From Prevotella sp. (GTDB lineage: Bacteria > Bacteroidota > Bacteroidia > Bacteroidales > Bacteroidaceae): a stretch of 46,936 bases of DNA. The first letter of the stretch is position 1. Every line of letters starts with the position of its first letter. The position numbers and the translations under genes were made by a program. Below are positions 8,788 through 17,343 of the stretch, in pieces. The notes under the pieces were generated by a model, which had not been told where the DNA came from, ran no database searches, and worked only from the letters and a program-made list of their open reading frames with translations. The stretch is taken from the NCBI GenBank assembly GCA_017483185.1, contig JAFULM010000043.1, positions 1-46,936 on the forward strand, in the 5' to 3' direction.

Positions 8788-8871
8788 GCCTCATTTTCTT
8801 TGTTTTATTTAACGTCCTGATTTTCAGCATCTTATCTTCTTTTGTGCTTCCGGCCGCTTTCTCTTCGTCTT

Positions 8872-9058
8872 GCCGTAAGGCCCTTACGGGGTTGCAACGG
8901 GGCCCCCGTTGCATGACGGCGGCGTGCTCGTTGCATGATGACGGCGTGCTCGTTGCGACCCCGGGAGGGCCCCGTTGCTCGACCGGCGGTCAAAAACCGT
9001 GTTCCGACGGCGACTTTTTTGTCATGCCACGGAGTTGCCGCAATGTCGTAAGGGCCGT
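8872..9058 (+). repeat. GC-rich mosaic repeat, copy 1
   Basis: It opens with the palindrome CCGTAAGGCCCTTACGG (8873-8889), continues with GTTGCAACGGGGCC and reversed CCCCGTTGCA blocks and a repeated GACGGCGTGCTCGTTGC motif, and closes near 9058 with CGTAAGGGCC. It is an interspersed family; the other copies are at 16722, 26872, 37829 and 46383. This copy reads toward the lipoprotein gene and is the most divergent internally. It was not recognised as any named element. Confidence 0.8.
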
Positions 9059-9194
9059 TTAAGTAGTTTTTAGAAGAGTTAATCCATTGCCAATAAAACG
9101 GACAAATCGTGGATGAAGAGGATACTAATTGCTATATCAAAGTTAAATAAATCTAATTTCTCCTCTGCGCGTAGCGAGTAAGCCGGTAAATCCT

Positions 9195-9202
9195 TATCTT
9201 TG
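9195..9202 (+). promoter_or_regulatory. Bacteroidota -7 box for the lipoprotein-TBDR-DUF4249 unit
   Basis: TATCTTTG matches TAnnTTTG and lies 111 bases before the ATG at 9313, leaving a leader of about 100 bases. There is no good -33 TTTG at the usual distance. Confidence 0.5.
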
Positions 9203-9312
9203 CAGACAAGAGATAAACGGAAAGTTTTCGGCAGGGAACTAAAAGGGACCCGTCCCATGTCGGAGATAGATTATAATTACGAAGGTTCCTGTTATTTATT
9301 AGATTTGACATT

Positions 9313-10605
9313 ATGAAGAAGATTAGTTTTATCGTGATGCTCTTCATGGCATTTTCCCTGACGACGTTTGTTGCCTGCGACAGCAGTGATGACGGCAATT
9401 CGACGGAACAGGGCGACGGCAATAACGGCGGCGAGAATGGAGAGAACGGCGGCGGCAACGGACCCTCGGCCGATGCGCAGAAACAGAAGTTGGAGTCCAT
9501 AGCCAACGACTTGATGGGCAAAGTCAGTGCCAACGACTTCCGCAACATCACCGACCTGTTTGACTATGTCGATCGCATGACGACCGACGAATCTGCCGTT
9601 GAAGACTGGTATGAGGCTTGTTCTGACGCCTGCGAGCTGTCCGGCTCGACAGCCAGCGATACCCGCTATCTCTGGCGCGCGTCCAATTTCTACGGACAGT
9701 TTGAACTCCAGAACGGACGTTGGGTGAAGACCGGTTCCGCTTCCAACCTGTCGTTCAAGTTCCGCGACAGCAACAACCGCGAATGTGTCCTGCTCGTCAC
9801 CCACAGCGGCAAGGACACGAAGGTCCATCATGACGAGTTTGATGAAGAAAACTGGTATTACACTCCCTATGGCTATTATACGGAGCGTGTGGAAAACGCT
9901 TTCATGATACCAGAGAATATCAACGTCACCCTCACTCAGGGCGGCACTCAGCTGGCATCGGCTACGGTCAGGACGACACTCGGCATCAGCGATCCCGACG
10001 GCGAGGTGCGTCTCAGCACCGACCGCGCGGAGGTGACAGCCACGATGCGTGTCAACGACTACACGTTTGTTGTCGACAATGCAGCCGTCAATGCCGGCAG
10101 CAGCGCCTCGCTCTCGGCCCGTTTCCAAAAAGGTTCGGAGACCCTTTTCAGCACGCAGATCCAGGCTGCGGGATATACCAATGCCGATGAGGAGGTGACC
10201 GTGAAGAACGCCACCATGACAACCGAGGTTCTCGGCAACCGTCTCCGCATTGCCGGTGCAGTCAGTGACGTCAGCCGCTTCTACGACTATATCGAGGATG
10301 CCAACAACAATGAATATGACGAGAACCGGTTTAAGACAGCGGTAGAACGCGCCAACGGTCTTCTGGATGTCAAGGTCTATTTCGACGGCAACGCTACGGC
10401 CAGCTCCACGGTCAAGCTCTGTCCGGTGGTGGATACCGACTACTACTACGGTTATAGCGAGAAGTGGTCTTTCGGTCCCGCCTTCTATTTCTCCGATGGA
10501 ACGTCTTACAGCATGTTCGATGACTACTTTGATGACGATGTGTTTGAAGATATCATCGAGCGCTTCGAGCGTCTGATGGACGATTTCATCGATTTAGTCG
10601 AATAA
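9313..10605 (+). CDS. Putative lipoprotein of unknown function
   Basis: A 430-residue protein. A signal peptide with lipobox FVAC gives lipidation at Cys22, followed by a low-complexity Asp/Asn/Gly/Glu linker (about 23-53) that resembles an outer-membrane export signal or tether. The rest is acidic and mixed alpha/beta with no recognised catalytic motif; the C terminus is strongly acidic (DDYFDDDVFEDI). The stop codon is only four bases before the TTG start of the TonB-dependent receptor, so it is probably the first gene of a three-gene envelope unit and may be a surface-exposed partner of the receptor (inference). Family not recognised. Confidence 0.8.
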   Translation: MKKISFIVMLFMAFSLTTFVACDSSDDGNSTEQGDGNNGGENGENGGGNGPSADAQKQKLESIANDLMGKVSANDFRNITDLFDYVDRMTTDESAVEDWYEACSDACELSGSTASDTRYLWRASNFYGQFELQNGRWVKTGSASNLSFKFRDSNNRECVLLVTHSGKDTKVHHDEFDEENWYYTPYGYYTERVENAFMIPENINVTLTQGGTQLASATVRTTLGISDPDGEVRLSTDRAEVTATMRVNDYTFVVDNAAVNAGSSASLSARFQKGSETLFSTQIQAAGYTNADEEVTVKNATMTTEVLGNRLRIAGAVSDVSRFYDYIEDANNNEYDENRFKTAVERANGLLDVKVYFDGNATASSTVKLCPVVDTDYYYGYSEKWSFGPAFYFSDGTSYSMFDDYFDDDVFEDIIERFERLMDDFIDLVE

Positions 10606-10609
10606 GCCG

Positions 10610-12664
10610 TTGCTGCTTTTGTCCACCCATACGGCGGAAAATCTCCGTCTGCGACTGATTCTGCTCCTGTGTCTTGCCACGTCCGTGGTCTCGGCACAGG
10701 AGCAGGACACTTTGTCACGTGACCTTCCCAACGTCAGCGTGAGCGGACGCCGGGTCAACACCTATCTGCAGACCGTGCGGGGAGCAAGCGTCGTCAGTAT
10801 GGAGATGATGCGGCAGATGCCCCGCATACTCGGCAATGCCGACCCCATCCACTACGCCATGATGCTGCCGGGCGTACAGACCAATTCCGAATATGACGCC
10901 GGACTCCACATACAGGGCTGCGACAACTCCCACAACATGGTCAGCATCGGCGGCGTCCCGATATACAATGCGTCCCATCTGCTCGGTTTCTTCTCCGTCT
11001 TCAACGCCACCCACTACTCCGACATGCGGCTCGACAAGTCGGCCGGAGTCTTTGTCGGAAGACTCGGCGGCAGTCTCGACATGCGCCCCGCAGACACGCT
11101 TGTGACGACATGGGGCGGCGATCTCTCCGTCGGACCGATGTCCTCACAGGGCACTCTGCGCGTCCCGCTGACGCCCAAGTCCGACCTGATCCTGTCGGCG
11201 CGGGCCGCCTATCTCAATCTCCTTTATTCCCGGTGGCTCACCATCGACGACCAGCAACTGCGATATTCTTTCTGCGACTACAATCTGACGTACACCTTTC
11301 GTCCGGACCCGCGCAACACCGTCACGGCCGAAGCCTATTTCGGCGGCGACCGTGTGGGTGTCAAGGACGCCGCTTACACGATGGACTCCCGTCTGCGGTG
11401 GTCCAACTTCATGGGCGCTGTCCGGTGGCGGCATGCCTCTGATGGGGCTGTTCTCGAGCAGAGCGCCTGGCACACTGCTTATCGCAACCGCTTCCGGCTG
11501 ACCCAGACCAACATCGCCGTCAGCCTCCCGTCGGACATCAGCACGACCGGCTATCGGGCGCAGCTGACCCTCGGACGGACCGTCGTCGGAGCGGAAGCGG
11601 CCATCCACGCCATCCTACCTCAGACTCCGCAGACCGACGGACTGATAATGCGGAACTCAGCGGAGCAGCGTCGTCTCCATCCCGTGGAGCTCTCGGCATC
11701 CGCCACCCACACGCTGGCCGTAGGCCGCCGGCTTGAAGTGACACCCGGGTTGCGCCTCGGGATGTTCTCGAGCGGCAGCGAAGAGCCGTCAGCGCCGGTC
11801 AAAACGTTCTTCAGTGCCGACCCTTACGTCTCCGCCACGCTGCATATTATGCGTTCGTCGACACTCACCTTTGCTGCCGCCGTCAAGCATCAGAATCTCT
11901 TCAAGACCGGTTTTTCCCAGTTGGGACTGCCCACCGAGTTCTGGATACCGGCCGGAGCAGGTCGCCGTCCGCAATATTCCTATGACCTTTCGCTGCTCTT
12001 CGAGACCGTTTCCAGCGGCCGGATGTGGCGGCTTTCGGCCGAAGTCTATCACAAATGGCTGCGCCACCAGCTGGAATATGACGGCAATGTCTTCGACTTC
12101 ATCTTCTCGGAATACAATCTCGCCGACGCCCTTCTCCACGGACGGGGTACCAACTACGGCGTCAACATCATGCTGGAGAAACGCAAGGGCCGTCTCACCG
12201 GTTGGCTCAGCTACTCCGTCGGAAGGGCGTGGAGACGTTTCCCGGGCACGAAATATACGGGAAAGTATCCCGCTTCGCATGAGCGTATCCACGAACTGAA
12301 CGCCGTGGCAACCTTCCGGCTGGCGCGGCGGTGGAGCTTCGGAGCCACTATGGTGGCCGCGTCCGGCACTCCTTACACGGCTCCGGAACGCTTCTATCTC
12401 ATCAACAACAACATCATCACCGAGTTTGGAGATCACAACGGGTGTCGCATCGGAACGTACGCACGTCTCGATCTCTCCGCCAGCTATGACTTCAGCGTGC
12501 GCGGCCGTCGGCGGAGCGGCATCAACGTGTCTTTATATAACGTCACCATGCACAACAACGAGCTATTCCGCAGACTCAAGATATATAAGGATAGGTTTGC
12601 CAACAAGCCCTTCTCGTTTGTTCTCAACATCATGCCGTCGGTCAACTATTATTACAGTTTCTGA
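10610..12664 (+). CDS. TonB-dependent receptor (plug plus barrel, no CarboxypepD domain)
   Basis: A 684-residue outer-membrane receptor. A signal peptide (RLRLILLLCLATSVVSAQ) ends near residue 30; then a TonB-box-like region (LPNVSVSGRR), a plug domain (MRQMPRILGNADPIHYAMMLPGV, IQGCDNSHNMVSIGG, GRLGGSLDMR) and a C-terminal barrel ending YYYSF with the terminal aromatic residue. The N-terminal carboxypeptidase-like domain common in SusC-type receptors is missing. No ATG precedes the signal peptide: the start is TTG at 10610 (the next in-frame ATG, 10799, is inside the plug), four bases after the preceding stop, which suggests translational coupling. The DUF4249 gene follows with no gap. The import substrate is unknown. 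Confidence 0.87.
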   Translation: MLLLSTHTAENLRLRLILLLCLATSVVSAQEQDTLSRDLPNVSVSGRRVNTYLQTVRGASVVSMEMMRQMPRILGNADPIHYAMMLPGVQTNSEYDAGLHIQGCDNSHNMVSIGGVPIYNASHLLGFFSVFNATHYSDMRLDKSAGVFVGRLGGSLDMRPADTLVTTWGGDLSVGPMSSQGTLRVPLTPKSDLILSARAAYLNLLYSRWLTIDDQQLRYSFCDYNLTYTFRPDPRNTVTAEAYFGGDRVGVKDAAYTMDSRLRWSNFMGAVRWRHASDGAVLEQSAWHTAYRNRFRLTQTNIAVSLPSDISTTGYRAQLTLGRTVVGAEAAIHAILPQTPQTDGLIMRNSAEQRRLHPVELSASATHTLAVGRRLEVTPGLRLGMFSSGSEEPSAPVKTFFSADPYVSATLHIMRSSTLTFAAAVKHQNLFKTGFSQLGLPTEFWIPAGAGRRPQYSYDLSLLFETVSSGRMWRLSAEVYHKWLRHQLEYDGNVFDFIFSEYNLADALLHGRGTNYGVNIMLEKRKGRLTGWLSYSVGRAWRRFPGTKYTGKYPASHERIHELNAVATFRLARRWSFGATMVAASGTPYTAPERFYLINNNIITEFGDHNGCRIGTYARLDLSASYDFSVRGRRRSGINVSLYNVTMHNNELFRRLKIYKDRFANKPFSFVLNIMPSVNYYYSF

Positions 12665-13522
12665 ATGAAAAGATATATGCGAAAGTTCTATCTGATTGTG
12701 TCGGTCATGCTCATTCTGCTCTACGTCTCGTGCAGCGACGACGAAGAGCCGATGCCCGCCGATGCCATTGTCGTCGAAGGATGGATCGAGAACGGCCGTT
12801 TCCCCATCGTTCAGGTGACCCATAGTGTTGTCATCAGTAGCGACTACCAGCCGTTGGACAGCCTGCAGCGCTACATGGAGCGCTGGGCGAGGGTGCGGCT
12901 GAGCGACGGCGAGCGCGAGGTGACGATGATGGGGCGGTATGACCGTGAATATTTTCCGCCGTTCATATATACCACGATGGATATGCGCGGCGAGCCGGGG
13001 CGTACTTATAGTCTCACGGTCGACACTCCCGACGGTAGCCATGCCGAGGCGTCGGCGACCATTCCGGAGCCTGTTGAGATAGATTCGCTTGTCTGTGAGC
13101 GTGTCGGTCAGACCGACACGTTGCGCCAGCTCTACTGCTATATCACGGACCGGGGGCCGGAGACGTCCTACTATAAAGTGTTCGTCCACATCATGGGCCG
13201 GCCATACGGTTACACGTCGTCTTACCTTGGTATTGTGACGACGGACATGTTGCCGTCGAACGGCAAGATTGCGGTCAATCAGGGGCGTGTCAATCTGGAG
13301 AAAGATTATATCCAATATTTTGCCACGGGCGATGAAGTCGTCGTCAAGGTGTGTCGCATGGACAGGACGGGATATGAGTTCTGGCGTGATTTCGAGGACA
13401 TGACGTCGCTGTCGCGCAATCCGTTTTTCCCCGTGACGGACAACATCCGGTCAAACATTACCGGCGGACTGGGCTACTGGTTGGGCTACGGCAGCAGCGT
13501 CAGGAGAATCATAATCGAATGA
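12665..13522 (+). CDS. DUF4249 family lipoprotein
   Basis: A 285-residue lipoprotein with lipobox YVSC (Cys23) followed by SDDEEP. The N-terminal part (VVEGWIENGRFPIVQVTHS) and the beta-rich body with PGRTYSLTVDTPDGSHAEASATIP match the DUF4249 pattern, a family typically encoded next to TonB-dependent receptors in Bacteroidota. The start codon follows directly after the receptor stop (TGA then ATG), so the two are coupled. It is probably an outer-membrane lid or accessory to the receptor; no enzymatic motif is seen. It is followed by a MITE-like palindrome rather than a classical terminator. Confidence 0.87.
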   Translation: MKRYMRKFYLIVSVMLILLYVSCSDDEEPMPADAIVVEGWIENGRFPIVQVTHSVVISSDYQPLDSLQRYMERWARVRLSDGEREVTMMGRYDREYFPPFIYTTMDMRGEPGRTYSLTVDTPDGSHAEASATIPEPVEIDSLVCERVGQTDTLRQLYCYITDRGPETSYYKVFVHIMGRPYGYTSSYLGIVTTDMLPSNGKIAVNQGRVNLEKDYIQYFATGDEVVVKVCRMDRTGYEFWRDFEDMTSLSRNPFFPVTDNIRSNITGGLGYWLGYGSSVRRIIIE

Positions 13523-13556
13523 CATAAGTTTCAAGAGGTTGCTCAAAATAAGGTTT

Positions 13557-13662
13557 ATGCCCACCGTAGGGACAAATTCTTGTATCTGTCCGCAAGCTAC
13601 ATTTTGATATTAAATGTTTTGTTTGGCGGACAGATACAAGAATTTGTCCCTACGGTGGGCAT
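13557..13662. repeat. MITE-like palindromic element, copy M1
   Basis: A perfect 37-bp inverted repeat: arms 13557-13593 and 13626-13662, 32-base loop. The arm contains CACCGTAGGGACAAATTC then TTGTATCTGTCCGC. It sits between the convergent DUF4249 and phosphate-transporter genes, where a transcript from either side would fold into one long hairpin. Family members are at 22241, 23749 and 27367. Confidence 0.92.
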
Positions 13663-13753
13663 CATTTGCATTTTTCACCCATCGTTATTTCATGAACGGA
13701 CGTTACCGCTCATTATCTATTCGGAAGCCGTTCTGACCGTAACGGCTGTTCCC

Positions 13754-16033
13754 TTATTTAGCAGGTTTCTCCACATTGTTAGAGTCAGACTGGGCTTTCC
13801 CGTAGAACCGGGCACCGGCGCGCAGCTGGTGGCGCATGATGCTGACAAACTCACGGGCCTCCTGAAGAATGTTCAGATACAGCAGAGCGACCTTGAGACC
13901 GCCCGTTCCGTTGTCATTTTGCATGCGGTTGTAGTGGCGTTTGCGCATGGCGCTCAGTTCGTCCTTGAGCCGTCCCGCGTCGGCGAGAATGTCTTTGTAG
14001 TCGTCGAAGCGCCCGGTGGAGAGCATGGACTCGGAGCGTGACATCAGTTCGGAGACGCGGCGGCGCAGCAGAGTCAGCTCTTCCTGACACTCATCAGGCA
14101 GCGGGCTGAAGTTGTTGTCTACGTGTTCGCGTATCGGGTCGAGCATTCTTCTCAGACAGTAGATGAACTGGCGGTCGCTGTCGGCTCCCATGTGATACCA
14201 CGTGTTGCGCTCCAGAGTCACTTCGTCCGGCACGCGGCGCAGGGCAAGCATTTCCTTACGGCGGTATTTCGAGAGCATCTCCTGTTCGGCGTCGAGCTCT
14301 TTCCGGGTGTGGGAAAGCAGGTTCAGGCGTTCGTTGACGAGTCCGTCGAGGACGTTGTCAAACTGTGTCGCGGCAAAGCGGCATACGAATGACTGCGTGC
14401 GGGACACATGCTTCTGCAGCATGTCCCACACCATGCGCGGGTCGGCCGACTGCATCATCAGTTCAAACTGGCTCGCCTCCTTCTCCTCAGCGGCCTTATC
14501 CTTGTAGCTGCGGTTGCTGCGCACGAGCATGAAGACGACCAGACCGATGAAGAAGACCATAGCGACGATACCGCCGAAGTGCATGACGGCGCAGACGATG
14601 CCGCATGCGGCGAAGGCCGCTCCGGCCGTTATGAACCAGCCGCCGATAACGGAGAGCACACCTGTCACGCGGAACACGGCGCTCTCGCGGCCCCAGGCAC
14701 GGTCGGCGAGGCTTGAACCCATTGCGACCATAAAGGTCACGTAGGTCGTGGAGAGCGGCAACCGGAGGTTTGTTCCTATGACGATGAGGGCTGCGGCAAG
14801 CACGAGGTTGATGGCCGCACGCACCATGTCGAAGGCCGCTCCGCGCGGCAGGACGACGTCACTCTTGCTGAAACGCGAGTCTATCCAAGCTGCGGCCCGT
14901 GGAGGAACGGCAGCCCCGACGGTCGTGACCACACTCTGCACGGAGCGGACGATGCTGCGGGCAGCGCGTGACGAGCCGAACATCTCGTCGCCCTCGTCCT
15001 GACGTGACAGGTCGACACTGGTCTTAATGACATTCTGCGCCTTGCTGGAGGTGGCCATTGCGACAATCATCACTATGCCGGCAGCCATGAGATAGGGCAG
15101 CGGCGTGTTGGCACTGGTCATCAGCGAGTGCATCATGAAGTCGTCGGCCGGCACACCTGAGGCCGCGTATGTCGTGTAGGAGTCGAGGCCGGCCATTGGT
15201 ACGCCGATGAAGTTGACAAGGTCGTTGCCGGCAAAGGCCATAGCCAGTGCGAACGTACCTATGAGGACGACGACTCGGAAGACGTCGATGCACAGCAGAT
15301 GGAGCACCTCGGCGACAATGGCCGAACCGACAAAGCAGGCGAAAAGCAGTTCCGGCGTGTGGTCAGTTATCCACAGACGCTGGTCGTCTGATATGAATGG
15401 CGAGTCGGACAGACCTTTTATGAAGATGAAGTAGGCCAGCAGCGTGAAGGCCATTCCGCCGAATATGGCTATCGTATAGCGCAGATGGCGCTTATATCCG
15501 AAGGTGAAGACGATGCGCGCTACCCATTGGACGACGACTCCGCAGACGAAGGCGATGGCCACGCTGACGAAGATGGCGATGATGACACTGAGGGCTTTGT
15601 CACTGTTGAGGAGCATGTCGAGCGACAGCGACGGGTCACCGCTCATCTTAAGGACGGCCATTGCGAAGGTTCCGCCGAGCAGTCCGAAGACGAGCGAGAC
15701 GGTCGAGGAGGTCGGGAGACCGAGCGTGTTGAACATGTCGAGCACAATCACGTTTGTCACCATCACGGCCAGAAAGATCGTCATCACCTCGTGAAACGAA
15801 TAGTTGTCCGGCCGCATGATGCCGTGGCGCGCCAAGTCCATCATTCCGGCACTCATCATCGCACCGATCAGAACTCCGGCGGAGGCAAAGATGAGCACGG
15901 TTTTGAATCCGGCGGCACGCGCTCCAATGGCAGAATTGAGGAAGTTGACGGCGTCGTTGCTCACGCCGACAAAGAGGCCGAAGACTGCCAGAACAAGCAG
16001 AAAGACCACAATTGCTAAGTAAACTGTTTCCAT
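13754..16033 (-). CDS. PiT-type inorganic phosphate transporter with C-terminal PhoU-like helical domain
   Basis: A 759-residue inner-membrane protein. PHO4 signatures appear in both halves: GVSNDAVNF (about 23-31) and AGNDLVNFIGVPMAG midway. About ten to twelve membrane segments are followed, from about residue 540, by roughly 210 soluble residues rich in helices (ELMMQSADPRMVWDMLQKHV, ESMLSTGRFDDYKDILADAG), resembling the PhoU/DUF47 proteins that usually accompany PiT carriers. It is expected to drive phosphate symport with H+ or Na+, gated by the fused domain. The start is placed at 16033 (METVYLAIVV); an upstream ATG at 16111 would add 26 polar residues. The promoter region at 16191-16230 carries a CRP-like palindrome. 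Confidence 0.9.
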   Translation of the reverse strand: METVYLAIVVFLLVLAVFGLFVGVSNDAVNFLNSAIGARAAGFKTVLIFASAGVLIGAMMSAGMMDLARHGIMRPDNYSFHEVMTIFLAVMVTNVIVLDMFNTLGLPTSSTVSLVFGLLGGTFAMAVLKMSGDPSLSLDMLLNSDKALSVIIAIFVSVAIAFVCGVVVQWVARIVFTFGYKRHLRYTIAIFGGMAFTLLAYFIFIKGLSDSPFISDDQRLWITDHTPELLFACFVGSAIVAEVLHLLCIDVFRVVVLIGTFALAMAFAGNDLVNFIGVPMAGLDSYTTYAASGVPADDFMMHSLMTSANTPLPYLMAAGIVMIVAMATSSKAQNVIKTSVDLSRQDEGDEMFGSSRAARSIVRSVQSVVTTVGAAVPPRAAAWIDSRFSKSDVVLPRGAAFDMVRAAINLVLAAALIVIGTNLRLPLSTTYVTFMVAMGSSLADRAWGRESAVFRVTGVLSVIGGWFITAGAAFAACGIVCAVMHFGGIVAMVFFIGLVVFMLVRSNRSYKDKAAEEKEASQFELMMQSADPRMVWDMLQKHVSRTQSFVCRFAATQFDNVLDGLVNERLNLLSHTRKELDAEQEMLSKYRRKEMLALRRVPDEVTLERNTWYHMGADSDRQFIYCLRRMLDPIREHVDNNFSPLPDECQEELTLLRRRVSELMSRSESMLSTGRFDDYKDILADAGRLKDELSAMRKRHYNRMQNDNGTGGLKVALLYLNILQEAREFVSIMRHQLRAGARFYGKAQSDSNNVEKPAK

Positions 16034-16190
16034 TGACTGAATGTTTATCCTATTATTATAATGTATATCGAACCGTAATGCTGATGTTCCGGACTTATTA
16101 ATCAGACTCATTAGTCCGTGTCAGTTCCGCCCTCGGTTTCTCTCCATAACGCTTCCGTCACGTTAGTGATGCAGCGTAATTTATGTGTGG

Positions 16191-16230
16191 CAAAGATAGT
16201 GCAAGCGAGCGCAATGTGAACTTGTTCACA
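16191..16230 (-). promoter_or_regulatory. Phosphate transporter promoter with TGTGA-N6-TCACA site
   Basis: On the minus strand TATCTTTG (plus 16191-16198) is a clean -7 box. The -33 position, 20 bases upstream, is not TTTG but lies in the centre of the palindrome TGTGAACTTGTTCACA (16215-16230), which fits TGTGA-N6-TCACA, the pattern bound by many CRP/FNR-family proteins. The remaining leader to the start codon is about 150 bases. Two TCCGTCGGCGG direct repeats lie further upstream at 16337 and 16364. Confidence 0.6.
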
Positions 16231-16427
16231 AGTTATTCGTAAACTCATCAACACGTGCCGAGTGCAGCCTATCTTCTGCAAAGGTATTGGAATGATGTTA
16301 CAAAAATGTTACTGCGGTGTTAAATTAAGGTAACAGTCCGTCGGCGGTAAGATAGTTTAAGAATCCGTCGGCGGAATGTAACGTATGTTTATATTTCATC
16401 CGGCGTTTGGAGTTACATTATCTACCG

Positions 16428-16543
16428 GTAGGACCGCGACCTGTCGCGACCGCCTCCTTGCCACCAGATTTTACCGTCCGATTGGTTTATACACATGATT
16501 TGTCTGGTGGTCGGTTAGGTGACTTTTTCGGCGGTCGTGACGG
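16428..16543. repeat. GTCGCGACC-family element, degenerate copy S1
   Basis: The left part reads GTAGGACCGCGACCTGTCGC then GACCGCCTCCTTGCCACCAG (to 16467); the right part carries CTGGTGG (16504-16510) and GGCGGTCGTGACGG (16530-16543), imperfect reverse complements of the left. It is a decayed version of the perfect copy at 26578-26710. Confidence 0.65.
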
Positions 16544-16721
16544 ATTGCAAACTTACTGTCAGATCATATCACTTCAAACGCCGGATAAGTCATATATGTT
16601 TACAAAAGTCACCTCGTCATTCCTCCCGGTTTTGCCCGTTTCGGCGTCATTTTCCAGCCATTTTCCGCATTTTGAAGCGATTTTCCATCTGCTTCATGAC
16701 GCAAAAAGTTGGCATGAGGAT

Positions 16722-17052
16722 GCCGGGAGGCCCTTACGGCTCTTCCGGAACAAAAAAATCGCGCGTTTTTCAACGGCTGAAAACAGGCCGAAAAGCCGCT
16801 GATTTCTTGCCGTAAGGGCCTCCCGAGGTCGCAACGGGGCCGCTTTCGTCGTGCAACGGCAGCCCCGTCGTAATGCAACGGCGGCCCCGTTGCAACCCCG
16901 TAAGGCCCTTACGGCATGGCCGTCGTGCCCGCCTCGGAAAACGGCGGCCCTGTTGCACTTTGTAAGTGTCTATGAATGAGCGGCTTGGAAAATCTGTAAA
17001 TAAAACGTCACGAAGACCCCTAAAATTTGATACGCGCGAGATTTGAATATTT
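16722..17052 (-). repeat. GC-rich mosaic repeat, copy 2, with leading modules
   Basis: The core is 16722-16917. A 16-bp perfect inverted repeat (GGGAGGCCCTTACGGC at 16725-16740, its complement at 16809-16824) encloses an AT-richer loop; next come GCAACGGGGCC, GCAACGGC and GGCCCCGTTGCA blocks, ending in CCGTAAGGCCCTTACGG. Read on the minus strand, the motif CACTTACAAA (16959-16968) precedes the core by 42 bases and AAATATTCAAATCTCGCGCG (17033-17052) by about 115 bases; both recur at the same spacing in copy 5. It lies between divergent genes. Confidence 0.75.
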
Positions 17053-17284
17053 GCGCCCGCCTCCGCATTTTTTTGAAAAGTCCCTGCTCTCGTGGCGGTT
17101 AAATTCAGAAAAAATATTACAGGCAGACTGGTTGGATTGCTGGCAGTCGGGGGATATGTGTTGTTGGGGGAAATCTTGCGGAGACATTGGAATAATACGG
17201 GATATAAATCAATTCTGTTGACTGACTTATAAAAAACTTTTGGCAATCCTTTCCACTTGCAGACGCAAAAAATCGGCATTATCC
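17053..17284. other. Intergenic stretch with no recognised feature
   Basis: AT-rich DNA between the mosaic repeat and the cysE promoter. No open frame with coding character, hairpin with a T run, or known repeat was seen. Confidence 0.6.
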
Positions 17285-17315
17285 TTTGCCGTTTGGGCGG
17301 TTTGTGCTATCTTTG
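17285..17315 (+). promoter_or_regulatory. Consensus Bacteroidota promoter for cysE
   Basis: TTTG at 17285-17288, a 19-base spacer, then TATCTTTG at 17308-17315, matching TTTG-N19-21-TAnnTTTG exactly. Start of transcription is expected near 17322, giving a leader of about 20 bases before the ATG at 17344; this excludes the upstream ATG at 17257. Confidence 0.85.
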
Positions 17316-17343
17316 CAGACGCAAAATATTGACACAACGACAG

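Noticed and set aside
13557-13662. Ordinary Rho-independent terminator
   Set aside because: The stem is 37 bp with a 32-base loop and no T run, and near-identical arms occur at three other places, two of them upstream of genes; an interspersed element fits better, although it may end transcripts incidentally.
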